DNA of 64,000 nt from CAWFGW01 sp963815495 (lineage in GTDB: Bacteria; Bacteroidota; Bacteroidia; Cytophagales; JAAEPT01), in NCBI GenBank assembly GCA_963815495.1, contig CAWFGW010000028.1:1-64000 (forward strand), given 5' to 3'. This document shows positions 9,479 through 19,400 of this stretch, piece after piece (the first letter of the stretch is position 1; every line of letters begins with the position of its first letter). The notes below the pieces were generated by a model. That model was not told the DNA's origin and ran no database searches. It saw only the letters and a program-made list of their open reading frames with translations. Made by a program: the position numbers and the translations under genes.

Positions 9479-11152
9479 ATGAATGATGTTTATAACTTTG
9501 TTAGAATAACTCTTAATTGCTTATTAATTAGTGAGTTGATATTTTTATGGTCTTGTGCTGGTGATAACGAGTCCTCTAAAACGGTTTTTAGATATAATCA
9601 AGCCGAAGGACTGACTTCATTGGACCCTGCATTTGCAGGAAATCAATCCAATATTTGGGCTACTAATCAACTATTCAATGGGTTAGTGGAGCTCGATAAT
9701 GATTTGTTAGTGCAGCCAGCGATAGCAAAATCATGGAGTATTAGTGACGATGGTCTGGTATACACCTTTCATTTGCGTGACGATGTCTATTTTCATAAAC
9801 ATGATTTATTTAAAAATAAAAAACGAAGGGTAGTGGCAAGTGATTTTGTGTACTCCTTTCAGCGGATTTGTAACCCAGAAGGGAAGTATAACCGAGGGTT
9901 GTGGGTTTTTAAGGGTAAGGTGATCTCTGACTCCCAGGGTAATGTATCAGATACGGCTTTTGTGGCCTTAAATGATTCAACCTTACGGATTTACTTAGAA
10001 GAGCCTTTTCCTCAGTTTTTAGAGGTTCTGAGTATTAACTATACCCATGTTGTACCTCATGAAGTCACTGAGTATTATGGTGAAGACTTTCGGTCACATC
10101 CGATTGGCACGGGACCATTTAAATTTAAGCAGTGGGATGAAAGCAATGCGTTGATTTTTTTGAAAAATGAGGATTACTGGAAAGTAGATCATCAAGGGGA
10201 GCGATTACCTTATCTTGATGCTGTCCAGATTTCTTTTATTCCAGATAAAGGACAAGCCTTCCGTGAATTTTTATTAGGCAATTTAGATTTTGTTTCTGGT
10301 GTGGAGGAAAGTTCTGTAGATGAAATATTTCATTTGGACGGCACGGTGAATGAAGGGTTTGCTAAAAAGTATGATGTAGCAAAAGCACCTTACCTCAATA
10401 CGGAATATTTAAGTATTCAACTGGATCCGGATGCACCTTGTTATCAAGGAAAAGACCACCCGTTGTTGGACATTGAATTCAGAAAAGCATTAAATTATGC
10501 AATCGATAAGAAACGATTGGTGGTGTACCTGAGAAACAGTTTGGGTATTCCAGGAGTAGCTGGTATCGTTCCACCTTCTGTTCCAGGGTATGATATTTCT
10601 AAGGTAAAGGGCTATAGTTATCACCCTGCTTTGGCGAAAGAGCATTTAGAAAAAGCCCGGATCAATAAAAAAACGGTGATTCGAATGAATATTGCTAAAG
10701 AACATTTAGCCCTTTCAGAGTTTTTAGTGAAACAGTGGAAGGATGTCTTAGGCATAAAAGTAAGTATCGACATCGCTGAAGCAGGGGTAAGTCGTGATTT
10801 AGCGCGGACAGGGAAGGCACAACTCTTTAGAGCTTCATGGCTGGGGGACTACCCGGATGCGGAGAACTATTTTTCGTTGTTTTTAGGTTCAAACAAAACA
10901 CCACACGGCCCCAATAAAAGTCGTTATGAGAATGAACACTATGACAGTTTGTATTACGCTGCTCGAACCATCTTAGATAAACAGCAACGTCAAAAACTGT
11001 ATTATCAAATGGATAATATCGTTGCTGCTGATGCGGTGATTGTTCCTTTGTATTATGACGAAGTCGTTCAGCTTCGCCAAAAAAACATCACTGGATTACA
11101 ACCCAATGGGATGAACATCTTAAAGCTGGAGAAAGTGAATAAGATAAAGTAA
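9479..11152 (+). CDS. ABC transporter substrate-binding lipoprotein, oligopeptide/family 5 type
   Basis: The 557-residue product resembles the periplasmic binding component (SBP_bac_5 family) of oligopeptide or nickel/dipeptide ABC importers. The N-terminus has a hydrophobic segment ending in a cysteine (LWSC, C26) followed by polar residues, a plausible though imperfect lipobox. The mature part shows family hallmarks: SLDPAFAG early, LAKSW-like AIAKSWSISDDGLVYTF, the RDDVYFH motif, IGTGPFKFKQW near residue 210, FRKALNYAIDKKRL near residue 335, and a C-terminal YYQMDNIVAADAVIVPLYY. No permease or ATPase gene is adjacent, so its partners are elsewhere or it acts as an orphan receptor. The start is an ATG, with no clear alternative that keeps the signal sequence. 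Confidence 0.85.
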   Translation: MNDVYNFVRITLNCLLISELIFLWSCAGDNESSKTVFRYNQAEGLTSLDPAFAGNQSNIWATNQLFNGLVELDNDLLVQPAIAKSWSISDDGLVYTFHLRDDVYFHKHDLFKNKKRRVVASDFVYSFQRICNPEGKYNRGLWVFKGKVISDSQGNVSDTAFVALNDSTLRIYLEEPFPQFLEVLSINYTHVVPHEVTEYYGEDFRSHPIGTGPFKFKQWDESNALIFLKNEDYWKVDHQGERLPYLDAVQISFIPDKGQAFREFLLGNLDFVSGVEESSVDEIFHLDGTVNEGFAKKYDVAKAPYLNTEYLSIQLDPDAPCYQGKDHPLLDIEFRKALNYAIDKKRLVVYLRNSLGIPGVAGIVPPSVPGYDISKVKGYSYHPALAKEHLEKARINKKTVIRMNIAKEHLALSEFLVKQWKDVLGIKVSIDIAEAGVSRDLARTGKAQLFRASWLGDYPDAENYFSLFLGSNKTPHGPNKSRYENEHYDSLYYAARTILDKQQRQKLYYQMDNIVAADAVIVPLYYDEVVQLRQKNITGLQPNGMNILKLEKVNKIK

Positions 11153-11349
11153 TTTTACTGTTTCATCAGCTTTATTTCGGGTGAGGTAGGCGTAACTTCT
11201 ACCTATGTTGTTAGAGGTTGAACGCGTATCAAGGTTTTCTTGGTCATATGCTTGTATTCCATTATCTCAATAATTTAACCTTCAGTATTTTTTTAATTCA
11301 TCATCAAATAAGATATTTCGACATTGTTAAAATCTTGAAGTAAATAAAA

Positions 11350-12549
11350 ATGAGTAAAGTCTTAATTATAGGAGCAGGTGGCGTGAGTAACGTAGTTGTG
11401 AAAAAGTGTGCCATGCTTCCAGAAGTATTTTCAGAAATAGTATTAGCCAGTCGCACAAAGTCAAAATGTGATGCCATAGCTGCAGATATTACCACTATGA
11501 AAATAGAAACAGATCAAGTAGATGCTGACTATGCAGAAAATGTGGTGGCTTTAATAAAAAAGCACAAGCCTAAAATGATTATCAACGTAGCCTTACCGTA
11601 CCAAGATTTGGCTATCATGGATGCTTGTCTGGAAACAGGAATCAACTATTTAGATACCGCTAACTACGAACCAAAAGATGTCGCAAAGTTTGAATACAGC
11701 TGGCAATGGGCATATAAAAAACGGTTTGAAGAAAAAGGGATCATGGCTTTGTTGGGCTGTGGTTTTGACCCTGGTGTTACGGGGGTATATACTGCCTATG
11801 CAGCGAAACATTATTTTGATGAAATTCATTATTTGGATATTGTAGACTGTAACGCTGGTGACCATGGTCAACCATTTGCTACAAACTTCAATCTGGAAAT
11901 CAACATTCGGGAGATCACTCAAAATGGACGTTACTGGGAAAACGGACAATGGGTAGAAACCAAGCCATTGGAAATTCATAAACCAATCGATTACCCGAAT
12001 ATTGGTCCTAAGGAATCGTACGTGTTGTACCATGAAGAACTGGAGTCATTGGTAAAAAACTTTCCGACTTTGAAACGTGCGCGTTTTTGGATGACGTTTG
12101 GTCAGCAGTACATCAACTATTTGAATGTGCTACAAAACGTAGGAATGACCAGTATTGAGCCTGTTAAATTTAATGGTGTTGATATTATACCGCTCCAATT
12201 TTTACAAGCAGTTTTACCACAGCCATCTAGTTTAGGAGAAAACTATGTGGGGCAAACTTCTATCGGTTGCCATATCAAAGGAATTAAAGACGGTAAAGAA
12301 GCAACCTATTACGTTTACAATAACTGCTCCCACGAGGAAGCATACAAAGAAGTAAAAGGGCAGGGCATAGCTTATACAACAGGTGTGCCGGCAGTCATTG
12401 GTGCAAAGATGATGTTGGAAGGTAAATGGATGAAGCCAGGCGTCTATAACGTGGAAGAATTTAATCCAGATCCGTTTATGGAAGACTTAAATAAATATGG
12501 TTTACCATGGCATGAGGAAATCAATAAACCACTACCACATACCTATTAA
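11350..12549 (+). CDS. Saccharopine dehydrogenase family, probable carboxynorspermidine dehydrogenase
   Basis: This 399-residue protein has an N-terminal Rossmann fold (LIIGAGGVSNVVVKKC, residues 4-19) and the conserved stretch LGCGFDPGVTGVYTAYAAKH near residues 135-155. In Bacteroidota this form usually acts as carboxynorspermidine (or carboxyspermidine) dehydrogenase, reductively coupling aspartate semialdehyde to a diamine with NADPH in polyamine synthesis. The older label lysine-forming saccharopine dehydrogenase is less likely. The gene stands alone between a binding-protein gene and a sensor gene and is followed by a strong terminator. The decarboxylase partner is not in this window, so the pathway call rests on family resemblance. 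Confidence 0.82.
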   Translation: MSKVLIIGAGGVSNVVVKKCAMLPEVFSEIVLASRTKSKCDAIAADITTMKIETDQVDADYAENVVALIKKHKPKMIINVALPYQDLAIMDACLETGINYLDTANYEPKDVAKFEYSWQWAYKKRFEEKGIMALLGCGFDPGVTGVYTAYAAKHYFDEIHYLDIVDCNAGDHGQPFATNFNLEINIREITQNGRYWENGQWVETKPLEIHKPIDYPNIGPKESYVLYHEELESLVKNFPTLKRARFWMTFGQQYINYLNVLQNVGMTSIEPVKFNGVDIIPLQFLQAVLPQPSSLGENYVGQTSIGCHIKGIKDGKEATYYVYNNCSHEEAYKEVKGQGIAYTTGVPAVIGAKMMLEGKWMKPGVYNVEEFNPDPFMEDLNKYGLPWHEEINKPLPHTY

Positions 12550-12575
12550 GCCATTAAAAAGAGTGTGCATAATTT

Positions 12576-12610
12576 AAAGCCGATTTCTTAAAACTAAGAA
12601 TCGGCTTTTT
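12576..12610 (+). terminator. Rho-independent terminator after the dehydrogenase gene
   Basis: AAAGCCGATT and AATCGGCTTT arms form a strong stem with extra inner pairing, followed by a T run. It begins 27 bases after the stop codon of the upstream gene. Confidence 0.85.
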
Positions 12611-12645
12611 CGTTAGATCATCATATTGCTAACCTAGTCAATAAA

Positions 12646-14979
12646 ATGAGCCTTATGAAAATATTTTTTACAGGTATACTCGTTATACTTCAATTTCAAC
12701 TTTTTGCCGCTTTACCTTTAATCGATTCATACAACCATAACTCTTATAATGGTGGAGCTGAAAATTGGGATGTAGTCAAATCAAAAAACAATTTCATTTA
12801 TATAGCTAATGAAAAAGGTGTGCTGCAGTTTGATGGCCTTTCCTGGAGCATCATTCGCACCCCGCAAATAGTCAGGAGTTTAGCTTTAGTAGGAGATTCA
12901 ATATTGTATGTAGGGTGTGATAATGACATAGGTACCATCGACCTTAAATCAGATATACGGATTTATCAGTCAAAAAAGGGTTGGCTAAAAAGTAAAGGTG
13001 TTCATTATATTAATGAGGTATGGTCGGTATGCTTTTTTGAAAACAAGTTAATAGCTCAAACTCCTCGTCAATTGTTGATTTTTGAAAAGGATAAACTATT
13101 AAAGTTGCCCGTCAATTGCTTTGTGCGAGCGTTATATCAAGTAAAGGGTCATGTGTATCTCGTTGATACTGAAAAAGGACTTATGGAGTTAGTGAATAAC
13201 GAATTACAAGTTGTAGAAAATGGAGGGTTTTTTAAAGGAGATGAGGTCAACTCCATTTTACCTTTTAACAATGGGGGACTATTAATTTCAACCTGGTCAA
13301 AAGGTTTTTTTCAATATGATAAAGGTCAAGTGTCATCATGGGGAAATGATCTTCTTGATGAGGTATGGAGGAGTTATGTGTTTAGAGGAGTGAAATCAAA
13401 AGGTGTCTTCTATTTTGGTACGACAAAAAATGGTGTTTATATGGTTTCGGAAGAAGGTAAAGTACTCAACCACATCAATGTGAATAATGGTTTAAAACCA
13501 AACAAGGTTTTTAATCTATATGTAGACGACCAAGGAAGTCTTTGGGTTACTCTGGAAAATGGAGTAGAACACATTGCAATGAACGCGCCTGTTAGTATTA
13601 TAGATCAACGTATTGGATTAAACGGTATTTGTTATGAAGCTTCAATGGTAGATGAACGTTTATTTGTCGGAACTTCTCAAGGTTTATTCGTAGGGGATGA
13701 AGGTGTTATCGGATTATTTTCGGATGAGAAAGTAATAATGAAGATATATAAGAATATTACTGGTCCCGTTCATTTTTATGAAAAATGGAAAGGAAACTAT
13801 TTCTATGGTCACTTGCGAGGTTTGTATGCGGGAAAAAATAGTTATAAAAAAATATATAGTGGAAGAAACTGTATGGATATGCTGCCCCTATCAAAAAATA
13901 GCGAATATATATTGGTAGCCTTTGAAGATCAACTGATTTTGGTAAAATATGATGGTTTAGAAGCTAAGTTAGTGCATGAGTTTGACTCGTTAAGAGGTGT
14001 TGAAAACATGATCTTACACAAATCTGACATTTGGTTAAATACACGGTATGAAGGAGTATTAAAATTAAGATTAGATACCTTAAACCCCCAGTTATTTACA
14101 CTCACTAATTATTTCGACAAAGGATTAAAAAATCAATTGAGTAGTAATCGGGTTTTTAAAGTCAAATCTCAAATTTTGTGTGTAACAAATGCTGGCGTAT
14201 ATGAATATGAAGCAAACAGCGATAAATTTTTAAAATCCACCGAATTTAATGAATTGGGTGATTGTGTGGTGAATTATTTGTATGAAGACAATCGAGGGGT
14301 TATATGGTATCAAAAAGGAGCCTTTTCGAGTGAAGAATTATTTATGAAATATTCATCAGGAATGATCACCCGTCAGGGAGAAATTAACACCAAGTTGAAG
14401 GATGAATATTTTGATTTTATCACGCAGTTGAATGATTCCTTGATCGCTTTTGGTGGATACGATGGGTTGAAAATTTTAAATCTAAATCTCAACCCTAATT
14501 CCTATTCGAGTAGGCTGTTTTTTAATGAAATAAAATTAAAGTCAGCAAAAAATGAAGAAGTGTTAGTTTATGATTTTGAAAAAAATATGTTTGTAGGTGA
14601 ATTTCACTCCTTTGCGAAAGATCAAATCCCACCTCAGTTTAATCAAATCCAATTTTCATTTGGAAATACACTTATGCATGATATTGAAAATAATGAGTTT
14701 TCCTATAAGCTTGAAGGAGTCAATGAGGGTTGGTCAGATTGGAACTCGAAGACCCGAAAATCGTTCAGTTATTTATCCGCAGGTGAGTATGTTTTCCGAC
14801 TAAAAAGTCAAAACGCATTTGGTTTAGAAAGTGAAGAACTTAATTTTACATTTGCTTTAAAAAAGCCGTTTTATGCTTCTTCATGGTTTTACTTTTTAGG
14901 AGTGCTCTTTTTTGTTTTGTTAGTATTGAGTGTGGTTTTTATGACTATCAAACGTAAAAATCAGAAGACTAATTTTTAG
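12646..14979 (+). CDS. Two-component-type propeller and Y_Y_Y sensor protein without output domain
   Basis: A 777-residue exported sensor-like protein. After a signal peptide (about residues 1-22), the region up to ~620 looks like regulator-propeller (YVTN/ligand-binding beta-propeller) repeats, for example LYVDDQGSLWVTLENGVEHI and LYEDNRGVIWYQKG. A Y_Y_Y immunoglobulin-like domain follows near 670-745 (YKLEGVNEGWSDWNSKTRKS, GEYVFRLKSQNAFG). One transmembrane helix (SSWFYFLGVLFFVLLVLSVVF) and a basic tail of about a dozen residues end the protein. Relatives normally continue into a histidine kinase or a LuxR/AraC-type DNA-binding domain; here the stop codon comes directly after the helix. The 3' end overlaps the convergent gene by 11 bases, so a lost output domain is one explanation and a separate partner is another. 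Confidence 0.8.
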   Translation: MSLMKIFFTGILVILQFQLFAALPLIDSYNHNSYNGGAENWDVVKSKNNFIYIANEKGVLQFDGLSWSIIRTPQIVRSLALVGDSILYVGCDNDIGTIDLKSDIRIYQSKKGWLKSKGVHYINEVWSVCFFENKLIAQTPRQLLIFEKDKLLKLPVNCFVRALYQVKGHVYLVDTEKGLMELVNNELQVVENGGFFKGDEVNSILPFNNGGLLISTWSKGFFQYDKGQVSSWGNDLLDEVWRSYVFRGVKSKGVFYFGTTKNGVYMVSEEGKVLNHINVNNGLKPNKVFNLYVDDQGSLWVTLENGVEHIAMNAPVSIIDQRIGLNGICYEASMVDERLFVGTSQGLFVGDEGVIGLFSDEKVIMKIYKNITGPVHFYEKWKGNYFYGHLRGLYAGKNSYKKIYSGRNCMDMLPLSKNSEYILVAFEDQLILVKYDGLEAKLVHEFDSLRGVENMILHKSDIWLNTRYEGVLKLRLDTLNPQLFTLTNYFDKGLKNQLSSNRVFKVKSQILCVTNAGVYEYEANSDKFLKSTEFNELGDCVVNYLYEDNRGVIWYQKGAFSSEELFMKYSSGMITRQGEINTKLKDEYFDFITQLNDSLIAFGGYDGLKILNLNLNPNSYSSRLFFNEIKLKSAKNEEVLVYDFEKNMFVGEFHSFAKDQIPPQFNQIQFSFGNTLMHDIENNEFSYKLEGVNEGWSDWNSKTRKSFSYLSAGEYVFRLKSQNAFGLESEELNFTFALKKPFYASSWFYFLGVLFFVLLVLSVVFMTIKRKNQKTNF

Positions 14980-15715
14980 CCGCAATGACATCTTTCACCA
15001 TGAAAAAACAGGCGAGGGCAGCAAAAAGGTGTTTTAAACTATGGCCGCTTATATAAACAATATGTTGGAAAACACCTGCATCATACGATTCTAAGAGTTT
15101 TGCGACTAAATAGGCTAACATAACGAAAATAAGCCATTTTAAGGTTTTTATTCGATCACGATAGAAAAATAAGATGAGAGGGAGTAATATCAATGGGACG
15201 AACTGGATAAAGGCATAAAATCGTAAATCCCCCACGCCATAGTATTCTGTGACATACCAATAGATGACCGATAACATCCCAATGGGGATTAATATTTTTA
15301 TTCCAATCGTGTACCACCGCGAATCAATCAGTTTCGCACAAACTGCGCTAAAAAAACTCATAAAGATGATTGTCATCGGTAGTCTGTCCCAAAGAAGGGT
15401 TGCGTTAGTAGGATTTAAATGATAATAGGAGGAGCCTAAAAAAGTGAATAAAAAACCGATAAGTAAAAGGTTATAGATTGTAAACTCTTCGTGGGTACAG
15501 TGGTGAGAAATCGATTTGAGTTGTGAATACCCCCAAATGCTTACCAGTAGAAAGGGCAGATTGGAAAACACATTGAAAAAATGCGGGATCCCAAAATGGG
15601 TGTTGGTGTCAGCAAATAAGTGATACTGTAAATCTTGTGGAATGGGATCTAGAAAAAGTAAAATGATAAAAGCAATACTACTTATAGCAATTAATAATAA
15701 GGATTTATATCCCAT
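14969..15715 (-). CDS. Ceramidase-like CREST-family membrane protein
   Basis: The 248-residue protein has about seven membrane segments. It carries the spaced metal-site residues of the CREST superfamily (alkaline ceramidases, PAQR receptors): S95 and H99 in GSSYYHLNP, D110 in LLWDRLPM, and H225 with H229 in SGHSLKHLFAAL. In that family these residues bind zinc and support amide or ester hydrolysis within the membrane. Bacteroidota make sphingolipids, so a ceramide or related lipid amide is a reasonable substrate, but this is inferred. The gene is convergent with the propeller sensor, overlapping it by 11 bases, and lies just after the terminator of the small basic protein gene, so it needs its own promoter. 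Confidence 0.65.
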   Translation of the reverse strand: MGYKSLLLIAISSIAFIILLFLDPIPQDLQYHLFADTNTHFGIPHFFNVFSNLPFLLVSIWGYSQLKSISHHCTHEEFTIYNLLLIGFLFTFLGSSYYHLNPTNATLLWDRLPMTIIFMSFFSAVCAKLIDSRWYTIGIKILIPIGMLSVIYWYVTEYYGVGDLRFYAFIQFVPLILLPLILFFYRDRIKTLKWLIFVMLAYLVAKLLESYDAGVFQHIVYISGHSLKHLFAALACFFMVKDVIAAKN

Positions 15716-15738
15716 TGAAGTTGGTTTTTATTTTACAC

Positions 15739-15767
15739 AAAAAAAAGGCTCGTTATAAACGAGCCTT
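15739..15767 (-). terminator. Rho-independent terminator of the small basic protein gene
   Basis: A perfect 10-bp stem (15745-15754 with 15758-15767) with a 3-base loop is followed on the minus strand by about eight U. It lies 27 bases after the stop of the 65-residue gene and upstream of the ceramidase-like gene. Confidence 0.85.
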
Positions 15768-15793
15768 CAAATGCTATATAAAGTAAGCTAAAA

Positions 15794-15991
15794 TTACTCA
15801 GCAGACTCTGCTTCTTCAGTTTTTTCTGTCTTCTTAGGAGCTGCTTTTGTTTTCTTAAAACTTGCTTTCAACTCTTCAATATCAACTTTTTTAATAACAG
15901 GAGACCAAGATAAACGCTTGATTGTTGCTTTTCTGTCAATTGCTCTTCCTTTATTAACTCTCGCTTTACGCTTTAATCTAGTAACTGCCAT
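15794..15991 (-). CDS. Small basic conserved-looking protein
   Basis: I do not recognise this 65-residue protein with certainty. The first ~50 residues are rich in Lys and Arg (AVTRLKRKARVNKGRAIDRK), and the last ~15 are Lys/Glu/Ala-rich and probably disordered. The basic N-terminus recalls small ribosome- or nucleic-acid-associated proteins. That it is a real gene is supported by a perfect -7 promoter box 25 bases upstream and a very strong terminator just downstream, giving a compact transcript that suggests high expression. A role in translation is a guess from composition alone. Confidence 0.7.
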   Translation of the reverse strand: MAVTRLKRKARVNKGRAIDRKATIKRLSWSPVIKKVDIEELKASFKKTKAAPKKTEKTEEAESAE

Positions 15992-16015
15992 AATTTCTTT
16001 ACGCTTTTAAAGCTG

Positions 16016-16023
16016 CAAATATA
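16016..16023 (-). promoter_or_regulatory. -7 promoter box for the small basic protein
   Basis: The minus strand reads TATATTTG, a perfect TAnnTTTG match, about 25 bases upstream of the ATG at 15991. The short leader fits a strongly expressed small gene. Confidence 0.55.
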
Positions 16024-16361
16024 GTTGTTTGTTTTGAAAGAGAAAATAAAAGGTTAAAAAAGATTGGTAGGATTTATGGTTTATCTCTTATCAAGAAATA
16101 TCTTTTTAAATAAGCTGTTGTTTTGTGGTTGAGGCCGAAGGACTTATTTCAATTTTTGTTAAGAGATGTTATTTACTGGTCCTGAGCACTAGTAAGAATA
16201 ACAGCACTATTAATCGCATTAACATGAATAAATTCCATTATTTAGTTGTTAGAAATGTACTCCATATTAAAGGTTGGTTATACTTCTGTATTGAGGCTTC
16301 ATTGTATGTTTGAACATATTATTTTTAGGTATTAAGTGAATGTTTTTTTATTGAAAAAATG

Positions 16362-16390
16362 TTGCTTTTATAACTTTTTCCCTAATTTCG
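16362..16390 (+). promoter_or_regulatory. Promoter of the large 16.4-46.9 kb gene run
   Basis: A TTG at 16362-16364 and TAATTTCG at 16383-16390 (7 of 8 to TAnnTTTG) are separated by 18 bases, a fair Bacteroidota promoter. Transcription would start about 15 bases before the TTG start codon of the first gene. No other comparable promoter was found between the following genes. Confidence 0.45.
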
Positions 16391-16412
16391 CAGCATAAAA
16401 ACACAGCATCTT

Positions 16413-19400
16413 TTGTTACGGTATATTATTATAGGTTTTTTTAGCTTTTTCATTGTATGTTCAAGCAACGCACAGACTGATTCTAAAGCTATTGAATGGA
16501 CTAATCATCAAATAGGTGAACTCCAAGGTTATGTCGATAGAGCACACACTATTTTTAATAATGTACAAAACAACCAGACTTTTCAAGATATTTTAAACGG
16601 AAAAGATATTACACTCCCCGCGAAAATATTACCATCATCAAAGGATGATAAGTATGCATTATATTTAGATTCATTGATTTTTACTCCTGAGTATGCTTAT
16701 GCTACCATCTATTTTGTATTAGACTTATCATTTGATTCACCTGAAAACAAAAAATTAACTTTTATAGGTAAGGACATTCGGTTCTCTCGAAAAGGAGGGT
16801 TTACTGGCAATGCAACCTTACAGCTGGCCGAAAGTATTGATGTGAATTTTGGAGAAGACGCCACAGTCACTTTTTTAGCGGAAGAAGCTTATCCAACCTA
16901 TGTCGTTTTTGATTGTAATGGTTTTCAAGAAATTAGTTTGAGTGCCAATATTGGGTTTTCAGGGGATTTTGCTTATCCAGTGAATCAAAATAACGAACGA
17001 ATAGTAGGCCAAAAATTAGAAACAAAGTTTAATGTAACCATAGAAAAATGGGAAGACTGGATAGCTCAAGTGGAGATTCAAAAATTCCAATTAGCGAAAC
17101 TCCCTGATTTTACGTTTGACATCGGTGTAATTGCTTACGATCACAGTGATTTAAAAAACCCTTCCAAACTCGGGAGTTTTCCTGATAGTTATAATATCGA
17201 TGAATTATATGGAGGAAACCCAGTTTTATGGAGAGGACTTTATATTGAACGTGCAGGTATAACAATGCCGCGAATGTTTTACAAAAAAGACAACCCAAGA
17301 GCTCAAATGGCTATCAATGGCTACAACATGTTTTTTGATAAGCAAGGGTTTACAGGTAAGGTTGAAGTAATTGATTTAATCAAAAAAGGTGAGGGAGAAA
17401 TGAATACCTGGGATTATTCTGTTGATAAATTGTATGCGGAATTTTCACAAGGCACCTTAGTTGAAGCAGGTTTAAATGGTAGTGTCGTTTTACCGATATC
17501 CTCAGAAAATGCCGCGTTAGGATATGATGCAAGCATAAGTTATAACCCCGTTCAGAAAGCAGCTGAATATAATTTCACTGCTAATTTAGAAAGTAAAATT
17601 GACTTCAATGTGTTTAAAGTAGCAGATGTAGAACTGTATGATGGTTCACGATTAGATGTACAAGTCATAAATAAAAAGTTTAAACCTACAGCTGTATTAA
17701 ATGGTACCTTTGGTTTGACACCTGATTTGGGAGGCAAAGCTTCCAGTTTTTTAATTGAATACAATCGCCTAAAACTAGCAACGGAAAAACCCTATGTATC
17801 ATTTGAACAAGGCGGAGGAGCAGCATTGGTGAAAAATGAAAAAAGTACCATGAAGGGATTCCCTGTCGAGTTAACGCGTTTAGGAGTTATTTCAGATGAA
17901 AAAGATGAAGACCGTATTGGGTTAGATATTGGGGTGAAATTGAATTTAATGAAAGCAACAGAAGGTACGGGAATGACCGCTGAAGCTGGGTTAATAGTTT
18001 GGGGTAAACGGGATAATACCGTTTTACGCTACAAATACGATGACTTATACTTAACAGATATGGCAATAGAATACCGAACTACTGCTTTGTATATCTACGG
18101 TAGAGCACAGTTTTATAGAAACGATTCCATCTATGGAAATGGGGTAGGCGCTCAATTGAAAGCTGAAGTTGCCGACAAAATAAAAATTGCAGCAATTGCC
18201 AAATTTGGAACCGCAGAATCTAAAGAAGATCCAACTGATGAGTACCGTTATTGGATCGTAGAAATGGGGGTAGGTTTTTCTCCCGCTATACCGTTTTTTC
18301 CCGGGATTGGACTCAATGGCTTTAGTGGTGGAGCTTATCATCACATGATGTTTGACAGCGCCCGTCAAGATTATATTCCTAATGAGATTATTTCTTTAGG
18401 TTTAAAAGCAGGGGTGGGTGTGCAGTCAATTCCTAGTAATAAAGCTTTTGCGGGAAAAGTACAATTGGAGTTGGCATTCGACACAAAATTCAGGTTTAAC
18501 TTTTTCCGATTTAGTGGGGAAGTAGCATTTATTAATACAAATTCTAACGTCCCCGATGTTACACAATTAGACGGTCTAGCAAACAATCCTTCAGAAAGTA
18601 ATGAATCGGGCTCTGCAGTCATTGTGGGTTGGGATATCAGTTATAGTGTGCCTAAAAAGACGCTTTTTGGTACCATCGATACATATATATCAGTGCCCCC
18701 AGGAGAGTCTCCAATTGTGAGCGGGCTTTATAATGAGCCAGGACAAAAACATGACAATTTAGCTGGTACTGTAAGTTTGTATTTCTCCAGTTCTGATTGG
18801 TATGTGTATGTGGGACAGCCAGTTGTGCCGTTAGGCATCAACTTACAAATAGCAGGATTACAATTAGGGACATTGGAAACCTATTTTGTAATGGGTACAC
18901 GATTACCTTCCCCACCAATGGCACCCGTGCCTGATCAGGTGAAGAAAATTGTTGGTGCTGAAAACACTTTTGATCCTACCTTACTAACCTCTGGTGCGGG
19001 AGTAGGTTTGGGTACGCGTTTTTCAGCTGGATTAAGCATTTCTTCTCCGCGAATTTTAGGAGTTTCAGGTTATGTCAATGCTGAATTTGGTGCAGGCTTT
19101 GATTTGTTGTTTATGAAGGCATCAGGTCCAGGGTTTTGTAAAGGAAGAGACGAAATTGGTATAAATAATTGGTATGCCTATGGGCAAATTTATATCTACG
19201 CTTCAGCAAAAGTGGGGGTCGATGTGCGTTGGAAAATAGGATTTTTATCTATTAACAAGAAATTTGATTTGTTAGGACTTGATTTAGCTGCTTATATGTA
19301 TTTCCAGGGACCCAACCCGCTTTATGCAATGGGAGCTGTAGGCGCAAAGGTTGAAGTGTTAGGTGGATTGATAGATGCCGAGTTTAAATTTAAAGTAGAA

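Larger units (their letters stand above)
15992..16412. other. Intergenic region between divergent genes
   Basis: 421 bases without a convincing gene. Both ends carry TAnnTTTG-type promoter boxes, listed separately. A 62-codon open frame at 16125-16313 has no recognisable product and is not called. Confidence 0.6.

Noticed and set aside
11650..12033. 127-codon minus-strand open frame opposite the dehydrogenase gene
   Set aside because: It lies wholly within a well-supported gene and shows no family features.
16125..16313. 62-codon plus-strand open frame before the large run
   Set aside because: No recognisable product or promoter, and many rare-looking residues; it is probably chance.
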